NCBI GenBank assembly: GCA_023460715.1
Contig: JAEWPH010000204.1
Span: 26,324 to 90,323 of the forward strand
Source: Pseudomonadota bacterium
GTDB lineage: Bacteria; Pseudomonadota; Gammaproteobacteria; Burkholderiales; Burkholderiaceae_C
Direction of reading: 5' to 3'
DNA length: 64,000 bases
In this document: positions 26,083-35,306 of the stretch, one piece after another
How the letters are laid out: each line of letters begins with the position of its first letter
Position numbering within the stretch: position 1 is the first letter of the stretch
The notes under the pieces: model-generated
What the model saw: only the letters and a program-made list of their open reading frames with translations
Database searches by the model: none
What the model was told of the DNA's origin: nothing
Program-made: the position numbers and the translations under genes

Positions 26083-26457
26083 ATGACCGTCAAATTTTCC
26101 AAGGACCACGAGTGGGTCGACATCGCTGACCACCAGGCCGCCACCGTGGGCATCACGCTGCATGCGCAGGACGCGCTGGGCGACGTGGTCTTCGTGGACC
26201 TGCCCAACGTGGGCGCATCGTTCGCCCAGGGCGAAGTGGCCGGCGTGGTCGAGTCCGTGAAGGCCGCCGCCGATGTGTACATGCCCATCTCGGGCGAGAT
26301 CGTCGAGGTCAACGAAGCCCTGCGCGCCGATCCTTCCCTGGCCAACAGCGATCCGCTGGGCGCCGGCTGGTTCTTCAAGGTCCGCGTGAGCGACCTGTCT
26401 CAGTTCGACGCGCTCATGGACGAACCCGCCTACGCCGAGTTCACCAAGAACGCCTGA
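26083..26457 (+). CDS. gcvH: Glycine cleavage system H protein
   Basis: A 124-residue lipoyl carrier. The lipoyl-attachment lysine is K60 in [12 protein letters not shown]. The flanking beta strands [20 protein letters not shown] and the [13 protein letters not shown] region are conserved. It shuttles the aminomethyl intermediate between P, T and L proteins. TCTGGAG precedes ATG 26083, 130 bases after gcvT. Confidence 0.97.
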   Translation: MTVKFSKDHEWVDIADHQAATVGITLHAQDALGDVVFVDLPNVGASFAQGEVAGVVESVKAAADVYMPISGEIVEVNEALRADPSLANSDPLGAGWFFKVRVSDLSQFDALMDEPAYAEFTKNA

Positions 26458-26463
26458 TCCGAC

Positions 26464-26501
26464 GCGCCGGCGGCCTTGCCGGGCCGCGGCGCTTTTCTTT
26501 T
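26464..26501 (+). terminator. Terminator-like hairpin between gcvH and gcvP
   Basis: Arms GCGCCG-CGGCC and GGCCG-CGGCGC (11 base pairs with one bulged G) followed by TTTTCTTTT. It may attenuate read-through so that GcvH is made in excess over the large P protein. Confidence 0.6.
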
Positions 26502-26529
26502 GCCGCCCCCGTCCCTGCTGCCGCCGCCG

Positions 26530-29454
<2,925 letters not shown>

Positions 29455-29493
29455 CCGCACCCTGGCCCCGATCGCCGGGGCATACTCTTCACC

Positions 29494-29520
29494 AAGGCCC
29501 GGCGACGGGCCTTTGTGCTT
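29494..29520 (+). terminator. Terminator after gcvP
   Basis: Stem AAGGCCCG / CGGGCCTT with a GCGA tetraloop, then TGTGCTTT, 40 bases past the stop codon. It marks the boundary between the core operon and the integron. Confidence 0.7.
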
Positions 29521-29539
29521 TGGGGTTGTGTAAGCAAAC

Positions 29540-30217
29540 TCCAGGTTTTATGACGGTCGGCCGGATGGGAGGCACCAGCCCCACTGCGGTCGGCCTGCGG
29601 GTACTTCACCGCCAAAGCATGCGGCAAATACACACGCCCTAAACCTGCCTGCAGATCCTTATCGTACAGCGCCCGCGCTTTCTGCCCTTGCGCTCCCTCA
29701 CCCCGATTTCGCGCCGGGAGAAGTCCACATCCTTTACACGCAGGCGAGGCGCAATGCCTCTAGCAAACGCATGCCCGTGCCGTACAGCAACGGCTCCACC
29801 AAAGCGGGCGTGCCCTGCATATGGAGCAACACCTCGCGTACCTCGGTGGGAGTGAGCACCACCGGCAATCGCTGCGGGCGCCTGGCCTGCACTACCTCAG
29901 CCACCCACGGCAACTCTTTTTTCAGCACCTGCTTGTACAGATACAGGAGGCCGATTTGGCTTGGTTTTGCGTCGAGGCAGATACTTGCCTGTCCACCGCG
30001 AAATGGCTCAGGAAGGCGCTTCTACTTCCGCTGCCCCCATGTCCTGCGGATGGCGCTTGCCATGGAAAAGGATGAACCGCCGCACCCGATCGATGTAGGC
30101 GGCTTCGGTACGAATGCTGTAGTGGCGCGTGCGCAAATGCGTGCGCATACGTTCCAGTAGCTTGGGTGGCTGCGGCGGAGAAGCCGCGTCCTGCATGGCG
30201 TTCGCAGAAGCATCCAT
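29540..30217 (-). pseudogene. intI: Integron integrase IntI, frameshifted and truncated
   Basis: The N-terminus at 30217 reads into LLERMRTHLRTRHYSIRTEA, then AYIDRVRRFILFHGKRHPQD, close to IntI-type tyrosine recombinases. A frameshift near 30015 leads to FLSHFAVDRQVSASTQNQA, and a second near 29963 to LLYLYKQVLKKELPW, RPQRLPVVLTPTEVREVL and YGTGMRLLEALRL (first catalytic Arg). A third near 29740 leads to VKDVDFSRREIG, ARALYDKDLQAGLGRVYLP and HALAVKYPQAD, the IntI-specific insertion. The text then degrades around WGWCLPSG, and the C-terminal part with the H, R, H and Tyr nucleophile is absent. At least three frameshifts make it non-functional. Orientation, divergent from the cassettes, is as expected. 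Confidence 0.88.
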
Positions 30218-30284
30218 CCGGGGAATTTTGGGTTTGACTATTCCCGCCGAGTGTGGGATTTTTCCTTGGAGCGACTTGAGTTAG

Positions 30285-30313
30285 TTGTTTTATCAAGCGC
30301 CACTCTCTAAGAT
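30285..30313 (+). promoter_or_regulatory. Candidate cassette-array promoter (Pc-like)
   Basis: TTGTTT, a 17-base spacer and TAAGAT point toward the first cassette, between the intI remnant and the first cassette gene. The -35 match is weak, and the assignment rests on position. Confidence 0.3.
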
Positions 30314-30360
30314 GTGTGTCGTCTATTTCTAGTTGGACCTCGCAAGAACAGTGAGAGCAA

Positions 30361-31071
30361 ATGCACCTGTCGGCTAATCTCGGCACCACTCCACAACCAC
30401 CGGGTCACCCGTACGTTATGAGCATTGCCAAGTACGTCACCATTTTTATTCTGATCTTATTGGCTGCAGCTTTCGGATATGGCCTCAAAGGATATGTGGA
30501 TGCCATCTCAGATGCGGAAAATTTACGAAGCCGTGCTGATGACCTGATGGCAAAAGGGCGCAGTGGGATGGGACTCGGCGAGCGCCATCTGAAAATCTTG
30601 CTGGCAGTTGAGGATCCAGCGTTCTTTGATCACTCTGGCGTTGACTTTTCGTCTCCTGGTGCAGGATTGACAACTATTACTCAATCCGTATCAAAGCGCC
30701 TTGCGTTTGAGCAGTTCCAACCGGGACTCGGTAAGATAAAGCAAACAGGCTACGCGATTGGTCTCGAACAAAGACTCTCAAAAGAGCAAATACTTGCTCT
30801 TTGGCTCGACTCTGTAGAGATGGGCAACGGGCCAGGTGGGTGGATGAGAGGTTTTCACGCGGCAAGCTTCAAGATTTACGGACGCGATCCGTCTCAGTTG
30901 CAGATGTCGGAGTTCATTCGACTGACAGCTGTTCTTATTGCGCCGGCATCGTTCAATCTCACAGGTCAAGATCAAAAGCTCGATGAACGCACCAGAAGAA
31001 TTCAACGATTGGTAGTGGGGGACTGCACCGTAGCCGGGTTTCGTGATGTCTGGCTGGAAGGCTGCTCATAA
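30361..31071 (+). CDS. Cassette 1: membrane-anchored GT51 peptidoglycan glycosyltransferase
   Basis: A 236-residue monofunctional glycosyltransferase 51 (MtgA-like). A single N-terminal transmembrane helix (about residues 23-40) is followed by the GT51 motifs in order: AVEDPAFFDHSGVD (catalytic E84), GLTTITQSVSKRL, GLEQRLSKEQILALWLD, GNGPGGWMRGFHAAS and FIRLTAVLIAPASFN. It would polymerise lipid II into glycan strands at the periplasmic face. GTGAGAG lies before ATG 30361. ATG 30418 (MSIAKYVTIF), just before the helix, is an alternative. attC1 begins 52 bases past the stop. A cell-wall enzyme is an unusual cassette cargo. Confidence 0.85.
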   Translation: MHLSANLGTTPQPPGHPYVMSIAKYVTIFILILLAAAFGYGLKGYVDAISDAENLRSRADDLMAKGRSGMGLGERHLKILLAVEDPAFFDHSGVDFSSPGAGLTTITQSVSKRLAFEQFQPGLGKIKQTGYAIGLEQRLSKEQILALWLDSVEMGNGPGGWMRGFHAASFKIYGRDPSQLQMSEFIRLTAVLIAPASFNLTGQDQKLDERTRRIQRLVVGDCTVAGFRDVWLEGCS

Positions 31072-31122
31072 ATTCTTGCACCGAGATTTCGCAAGGGCTC
31101 GGAGTGGCTGTACGTGGTTCAA

Positions 31123-31180
31123 GCCCAACCCTATGCTCCAGCGGACGGCTTCGCCGCCCGCTGAGCTCGCACGGTTAGGC
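31123..31180 (+). other. attC site 1
   Basis: 58 bases from the R'' core GCCCAAC (31123-31129) to the R' core GTTAGGC (31174-31180). The inner arms CCAGCGGAC and CCCGCTGAG pair around a GCTTCGCC loop. Same short class as attC2. Confidence 0.88.
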
Positions 31181-31253
31181 GTCGGTATTGCGCCGGAGTG
31201 AGTTGCTACAGCACGTATTTAAACTAATCATCGAATCTTGAGGGAGATAAGTC

Positions 31254-31883
31254 GTGCCTGATGCATATCCGTACACGATCGCGAATAAACAGATCGAACC
31301 GATGTTGACTCGCATACGGACAGCCGCTCGGCCGGAGCGCATGAACCGGGAGTTGTTAAACACCTGGGGGTTCACCGCGTCAAATGATCGAGCAATCGTT
31401 TCGGTCCTAAAAGGTCTTGGCTTTGTCGCTGATGGTGGGTCGCCGACAGATCTCTACGACCGGTTGCGAGACCCGAACGACTGGAAGTATGTACTTGGCG
31501 AACGAATCCGCATTCTGTATTCAGACCTGTATTCAATCGACCCGAATATTCACGCGCAGCCTGATAACGAAGTGAGGAGCGCCATTCTTCGCCTCACAGG
31601 CAAGGATGAAGAGACTTCACGCCGCTACTACCTGACCTTCAAGACTCTCGCAGGACTTGCCAACTTTGGCAGCAAAGGAGGCGACAAAAAGTCTGAAGGC
31701 GCTCCGCCGCCCCCCACTGCCGCACCGCCGCAAGCCCCGCACCTGCCAGCGCTGCATGTTGAGGAACCGAAGCGACGGAAGAGTGAGTACCACTACAACA
31801 TCCAAATTCACCTGCCCGTCACTTCCGACATCAGCGTCTATAACGCGATATTCAAAAGCCTCAAAGACAACTTGGACCTTTGA
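31254..31883 (+). CDS. Cassette 2, gene 1: DUF5343-like protein
   Basis: A 209-residue protein. Residues 1-138 (YPYTIANKQIEPMLTRI, LLNTWGFTASNDRAIVSVLK, GLGFVADGGSPTDLYDRLRD, TFKTLAGLANF) resemble DUF5343, a winged-helix-like domain of unknown role. A proline-rich linker (about 150-168) joins a C-terminal 30-residue segment EYHYNIQIHLPVTSDISVYN plus AIFKSLKDNL, which looks like a docking or oligomerisation module. GTG 31254 is preceded by AGGGAG at ideal spacing. The stop is immediately followed by the HEPN gene, so the two form a coupled unit in one cassette. I infer this may be the antitoxin/sensor partner. Confidence 0.82.
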   Translation: MPDAYPYTIANKQIEPMLTRIRTAARPERMNRELLNTWGFTASNDRAIVSVLKGLGFVADGGSPTDLYDRLRDPNDWKYVLGERIRILYSDLYSIDPNIHAQPDNEVRSAILRLTGKDEETSRRYYLTFKTLAGLANFGSKGGDKKSEGAPPPPTAAPPQAPHLPALHVEEPKRRKSEYHYNIQIHLPVTSDISVYNAIFKSLKDNLDL

Positions 31884-31885
31884 CC

Positions 31886-32452
31886 ATGGCGCTCAAGGAT
31901 TTCGTATTCGACGCGATGCTGGCCGAGAACTCCCTTGCTCAGCTTGCCTCTATCGGGATATCCGTACGGGGCAGCGTAGCAACCCCACCAACAATTGATC
32001 TATCTGATAAGGGGTTCAGTCCGCGCCTTTTGTACGATGCTGAGCGCATGTCTTCCGTCTTCAGTGCCTACTTTTGCATTGAAAACTCGGCGAGAGAGTT
32101 GATAAGTGAACGTCTAGCTTCGCGCCGCGGAGTTGATTGGTGGAGTGTCGCGGTTCCCATGAAGATCAAAGCAGCGGTCTCGAAGCTAAAGGAGAGGGAA
32201 GAGAAGAATCGCTACCACACTCCTAGATCGGTTGATCTGATCGGCTACACCCTATTCGCTCACCTGTCGCAGATCATCATCGCGACTTGGGACGACTTCT
32301 CAGACCTCTTTCCCGAACAAGCTTGGGTAAGCTCCAGATTTACCGACCTTGAAATGTCTCGGAACGTCATCATGCACACCGGAACGCTACCCGAGATTGA
32401 GGTAGACCGAGTTGAAAGCATTCTTCGAGACTGGATAAGACAAGTCGGATGA
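31886..32452 (+). CDS. Cassette 2, gene 2: Swt1-type HEPN domain protein (putative RNase effector)
   Basis: A 188-residue helical protein resembling the Swt1-family HEPN domain. CIENSARELISERLASRRG (about 64-82), DWWSVAVPMKIKAAV, and SQIIIATWDDFSDLF lead to the HEPN signature R159-N-V-I-M-H164 (MSRNVIMHTG), the R-x4-H motif used by HEPN ribonucleases. ATG 31886 is 2 bases after the preceding stop, and TTG 31880, overlapping that stop as TTGA, is an in-frame alternative. Either way translation is coupled. attC2 follows 31 bases after the stop, so both genes move as a single cassette. Toxic RNase activity is inferred from the motif, not shown. Confidence 0.8.
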   Translation: MALKDFVFDAMLAENSLAQLASIGISVRGSVATPPTIDLSDKGFSPRLLYDAERMSSVFSAYFCIENSARELISERLASRRGVDWWSVAVPMKIKAAVSKLKEREEKNRYHTPRSVDLIGYTLFAHLSQIIIATWDDFSDLFPEQAWVSSRFTDLEMSRNVIMHTGTLPEIEVDRVESILRDWIRQVG

Positions 32453-32483
32453 CCCAGGCGTCCTCGCAAAAGCAGAAGGCAAG

Positions 32484-32541
32484 CCCTAACCCATCATTCC
32501 AGCGGACCGCCTTCGGCGGCCGCTGAATTCGAACGTTAGGC
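32484..32541 (+). other. attC site 2
   Basis: 58 bases from R'' CCCTAAC (32484-32490, one mismatch to the consensus) to R' GTTAGGC (32535-32541). Inner arms CCAGCGGACCGCC and GGCGGCCGCTG pair around TTC. It is near-identical in layout to attC1. Confidence 0.88.
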
Positions 32542-32559
32542 CACACAGGAAAGCCACTG

Positions 32560-33036
32560 ATGAGACAGTACGACGGCGTTGACTACAAGTACACGAACAA
32601 TGACGCGGACAAAGAGAAGTCCCTGAGCGTCATTGCAAACCTCATTGGCTTCAATCCGCCTTCAGACCAGTTGAGCTATTCGTTGAGCTTTTACGCAGGA
32701 GGCACAGGAGTTGATGATCGCCTAGCTATTCGGTGCCAATTTACTCAAGGGGATTGGCCCGCAGTTGTTCAAAGGCTTCGCCTTAGGCCCCCTCAAGAAG
32801 CAATTGGTAATGCAGGCTGGGAAGAAGAGTTCCGCTGGCTCATTGGTGCCGAAGGGAAAGACGGTGCGCTTGACGAGCATTGCTATCGCTTCATCAATAG
32901 CGAGAAGCACAGCTTTCAAGATGTCGTCGACGATGAATGGGAAGTCTTCTTCTCCAATGAAAGCGATGTGAACTCATGGTGTGTGGTCTGGAGAGCCAAC
33001 GGCTGCATGAACTACCGCAGCTTTGATCAGGGCTAA
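32560..33036 (+). CDS. Cassette 3: protein of unknown function
   Basis: A 158-residue acidic soluble protein with no signal peptide or transmembrane helix. It starts MRQYDGVDYKYTNNDADKEK and is rich in Trp and aromatic residues toward the C-terminus (DDEWEVFF, SWCVVWRANG). CAGGAAAG precedes the ATG, which starts 18 bases after the attC2 core. No family recognised. Codon use is unlike the core genes. Confidence 0.75.
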   Translation: MRQYDGVDYKYTNNDADKEKSLSVIANLIGFNPPSDQLSYSLSFYAGGTGVDDRLAIRCQFTQGDWPAVVQRLRLRPPQEAIGNAGWEEEFRWLIGAEGKDGALDEHCYRFINSEKHSFQDVVDDEWEVFFSNESDVNSWCVVWRANGCMNYRSFDQG

Positions 33037-33084
33037 CATGAAGCCGCCCTCACACAACCCAATAGCGTTCAGTCGACGGGGCCG

Positions 33085-33204
33085 GCCTAACTGGTCGGTC
33101 AAGCGGACGCCAACAAGGGCCATGGCCTCGTCATTTTCCTGGCCCTTGTTGGTACCCTTCAGTCGCTACGCTCCTTACGGCGCCGCTTACCTAGGGCGTT
33201 AGGC
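33085..33204 (+). other. attC site 3
   Basis: 120 bases from R'' GCCTAAC (33085-33091) to R' GTTAGGC (33198-33204). Arms AAGCGGACGCC / GGCGCCGCTTACC and CCAACAAGGGCC / GGCCCTTGTTGG pair. A long-class site resembling attC4 and attC5. Confidence 0.88.
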
Positions 33205-33248
33205 CACTTCTTCTTGAGCTATGTGCCACGCCATCAGAATCAGGCCAA

Positions 33249-33425
33249 ATGAGCTGTCTGTCCTTCGGCAGCCAGCGCATCGCCAAACTGCTCGCCATCG
33301 CTCTGGAAGTGGTAACGCCATCACTGAGCTTGGGCATCACTCGCAGGGTTATCGCCAAACATCTGACAGCACTGTTCTGGCAGGCTTGTTCAACTCGCCA
33401 AACTGCGTGTCTGCGCTTAGCCTAA
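33249..33425 (+). CDS. Cassette 4: possible 58-residue ORF ending in attC
   Basis: Starts MSCLSFGSQRIAKLLAIALE and stops at the TAA inside the R'' core of attC4 (GCCTAAC). The protein is basic and partly hydrophobic. There is no good ribosome-binding site, and an overlapping 71-residue ORF in another frame (33221-33436) is no better. The cassette may be non-coding. Confidence 0.3.
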   Translation: MSCLSFGSQRIAKLLAIALEVVTPSLSLGITRRVIAKHLTALFWQACSTRQTACLRLA

Positions 33426-33513
33426 CGAGTTGGTAAAGCGGACGCCCACAAGCTCCGCTTGTGGGTGCCTTCCGTGCTTCGCACTCCAGCGCCGCTTACC
33501 GCGAGCGTTAGGC
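33420..33513 (+). other. attC site 4
   Basis: 94 bases from R'' GCCTAAC (33420-33426) to R' GTTAGGC (33507-33513). Arms AAGCGGACGCCCAC and GCGCCGCTTACC match attC3, and an internal CCCACAAGC / GCTTGTGGG stem adds to the fold. Confidence 0.88.
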
Positions 33514-33525
33514 CTCTGAATCAAT

Positions 33526-34269
33526 ATGACCGCACTCGTCTTCGCACTTCAGCCCGAACAAGTCTGTCTCGCTATGGATACCCTGGTAATCGGTGCCGAA
33601 GATCGGATGCCCATGTCGTTTCAGCGCAACTTTCGACTCGTCCCTCAGACTGATCTGGTGATCGCCGGAACTGGTCGTGCCGGATTTATCAACGGTTGGT
33701 TTGAACACCACCGAAGCCACTTTTTGGAAAAGTCGATCGATGAACTAAACGCGGAATTCCCGAGAATATTCAGTTCATCGGTACGCACTGAACGTGGGCT
33801 AGGCGGCTTGACCGCGACGATTTATCACTTTGGCTACTCCGCACTTGAGCGTCAGTATGTTGGGTACGCCTATCGCTCTGAAAGCGGGTTCCGCTCAGAC
33901 CGACTTCAGCACGCCCTTGGCTATAAACCCGTAGTTCCTATCGCACCGACTGACGACATTCGCTTTCCAGACTTCCTCATTGACATAGTGGTGGAGCAGC
34001 AGCGCCACGACAACCTGCTACCTCTACAAGACAGAGTTGGTATTGGCGGCGAAATAGAGTTCGTAGTCATGTCGAATAGAGAGATTCGCATCGAAACGGT
34101 TCATCGCTTCCCCTCTCATGAAGCTGAGTCAACCTACATTGCGCAGCGCGCGGAGGCCGAATTCCTCGCTCAAGCGGAGCGCCAACGGCAGGCCACCAGG
34201 GCCCGGCCTGAGGTACGCGGTACATTTTCTCAGTCCGGGCCCAGGCGTGCCCGCTTAGCTCAACGTTAG
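33526..34269 (+). CDS. Cassette 5: Ntn-hydrolase-like protein of unknown function
   Basis: A 247-residue soluble protein. The N-terminus MTALVFALQPEQVCLAMDTL, followed by RNFRLVPQTDLVIAGTGRAG, has the strand-turn-strand look of proteasome-like Ntn hydrolases, although no N-terminal nucleophile is exposed by an obvious pro-sequence. The last 38 residues (after about 210) are encoded by attC5 itself, and the stop TAG lies inside the GTTAGGC core. This suggests the original stop was lost and the reading frame ran into the recombination site. The ATG is 12 bases after the attC4 core, and the ribosome-binding site is weak. Confidence 0.65.
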   Translation: MTALVFALQPEQVCLAMDTLVIGAEDRMPMSFQRNFRLVPQTDLVIAGTGRAGFINGWFEHHRSHFLEKSIDELNAEFPRIFSSSVRTERGLGGLTATIYHFGYSALERQYVGYAYRSESGFRSDRLQHALGYKPVVPIAPTDDIRFPDFLIDIVVEQQRHDNLLPLQDRVGIGGEIEFVVMSNREIRIETVHRFPSHEAESTYIAQRAEAEFLAQAERQRQATRARPEVRGTFSQSGPRRARLAQR

Positions 34270-34271
34270 GC
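34156..34271 (+). other. attC site 5 (degenerate, overlapped by coding sequence)
   Basis: R' GTTAGGC at 34265-34271. By alignment with attC3/4 (9 bases before AAGCGG), the R'' position holds GCCGAAT (34156-34162) in place of GCCTAAC. Arms AAGCGGAGCGCC and GGCGTGCCCGCTTA are partly paired. The whole site lies inside the cassette 5 frame. Confidence 0.7.
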
Positions 34272-34349
34272 AGCGCAAAGCGGCTCTCAAACGAGCAGCA
34301 AACGCGTTCGGGGAAACTGAGAGCCCTTACCGACAAACAGGGAGTCTAT

Positions 34350-34670
34350 GTGGAGATCATCGTTTTCATAGTACTAATCGTTGTTGCCTGGCTTCTGATC
34401 TCATCGCACAAGAAGAAGAAAAGGAGAGAAGCGCTTCTCAAGAAGTATGGAGATCCGGCGATAGTCGAAAAGATCATGCAGCGCATGTTTTGGCAAGGCC
34501 AGACACAAGAGCAACTTCTTGACTCGCTCGGCCGTCCGCTGGATGTCGATGAACGCGTTCTCAAAACAAAGACGAAAGAAACCTGGAAGTACAACCAGAC
34601 GGGGACGAATCGTTATGGCCTCCGCGTCATCCTAGAAAACGGTGTTGTTGTTGGTTGGGATCAAAAGTGA
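34350..34670 (+). CDS. Cassette 6: small membrane-anchored protein
   Basis: A 106-residue protein. An N-terminal transmembrane helix (EIIVFIVLIVVAWLLI) is followed by a very basic stretch (SSHKKKKRREALLKK). A C-terminal domain follows (QTQEQLLDSLGRPLDVDERV, TKETWKYNQTG, ILENGVVVGWDQ) that recalls the BamE/SmpA-like fold. The GTG start at 34350 is preceded by CAGGGAG. Topology would leave the C-terminal domain in the cytoplasm if the basic stretch follows the positive-inside rule. Function unknown. attC6 begins 7 bases past the stop. Confidence 0.75.
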   Translation: MEIIVFIVLIVVAWLLISSHKKKKRREALLKKYGDPAIVEKIMQRMFWQGQTQEQLLDSLGRPLDVDERVLKTKTKETWKYNQTGTNRYGLRVILENGVVVGWDQK

Positions 34671-34677
34671 CAGTGCT

Positions 34678-34746
34678 ACCCAACCCTTCCATCGAGAGGA
34701 AATGCCCCGGCAAGCCGGGTCATGCCTCTCATGTCAAACGTTAGGC
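34678..34746 (+). other. attC site 6
   Basis: 69 bases from R'' ACCCAAC (34678-34684) to R' GTTAGGC (34740-34746). Inner arms GAGAGG / CCTCTC and CCCCGGC / GCCGGG pair. Different in sequence from the other five sites. Confidence 0.8.
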
Positions 34747-34752
34747 AGCAGG

Positions 34753-35184
34753 ATGGACAGCGCGCGTCATTCCCAAGTAATCGCCGTTCTATTCTTGACC
34801 TCTGGCCTCGTTGAAGTCGCTGTTGAAGCGCTGCCCGGTGTCCACCGCTTCACTGCTGAGAACTCAGATGCAGGTCTTTGCACTTTTGAGCACGAGCTCG
34901 TAGCATGCGGCTTGCGTGAGCCACCGTTCATATGCATGTGCATGGCTCCGGATGCGCACTTCGATGGAATCTTCTTTGAAGAGATACACGCAGCGCCGTT
35001 TCCCAAGCAGTTCTTTGCCCAGCCGATGTTCCTGGCATACGCAAAGGCTCAACGAAGGTCCACGGAAAGCGCAGAAACGCTGCTACATGCTTTCCGCCAG
35101 GAGTTTCCCAGGGCAGAGAGTGCTGAAAACAAGTCATTCGACACGGACACGCTGCTGCAAGACGCCCGTCAACTCCGACATTAG
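34753..35184 (+). CDS. Cassette 7: protein of unknown function
   Basis: A 143-residue protein starting 6 bases after the attC6 core (MDSARHSQVIAVLFLTSGLV), with several Cys and Met residues (CFxx-like CMCMAP) and no clear signal peptide. No family recognised. Its stop TAG lies in ATTAGAG (35180-35186), a 5-of-7 match to GTTAGGC, as expected if this cassette's attC has decayed. It is the last gene of the array. Confidence 0.6.
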   Translation: MDSARHSQVIAVLFLTSGLVEVAVEALPGVHRFTAENSDAGLCTFEHELVACGLREPPFICMCMAPDAHFDGIFFEEIHAAPFPKQFFAQPMFLAYAKAQRRSTESAETLLHAFRQEFPRAESAENKSFDTDTLLQDARQLRH

Positions 35185-35306
35185 AGCGCTTAATCTCACA
35201 GCGACCCGTCCCGGATCTCGGCATAACGCCAACGCAAGATTGGGTGTTCTAACCCCTTGAATCCTGCGGTCGTATTTACCGCCCGCAGGTTTGGTTCCTC
35301 ATGAAA

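Larger units (their letters stand above)
29540..35190 (+). mobile_element. Sedentary (chromosomal) integron with a broken integrase and seven cassette segments
   Basis: The left part is an eroded integron integrase on the minus strand. The right part is a run of small plus-strand genes separated by six attC sites, each closing with GTTAGGC. The DNA is visibly richer in A and T than the flanking operons, and codon use differs. Left neighbour is gcvP, right neighbour an alpha/beta hydrolase gene, both core-like. With the integrase disrupted, the array should be fixed unless an integrase acts in trans. The attI site could not be placed with confidence. Confidence 0.9.

Noticed and set aside
30411-30424. 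GTTATGA near 30416 as the attI/cassette junction
   Set aside because: It does not fit GTTRRRY (the fifth base is T), and no partner core was found upstream, so attI was left unplaced.
33221-33436. 71-residue ORF in cassette 4
   Set aside because: Runs through the attC4 core, has no ribosome-binding site, and competes with a 58-residue frame; neither is convincing.
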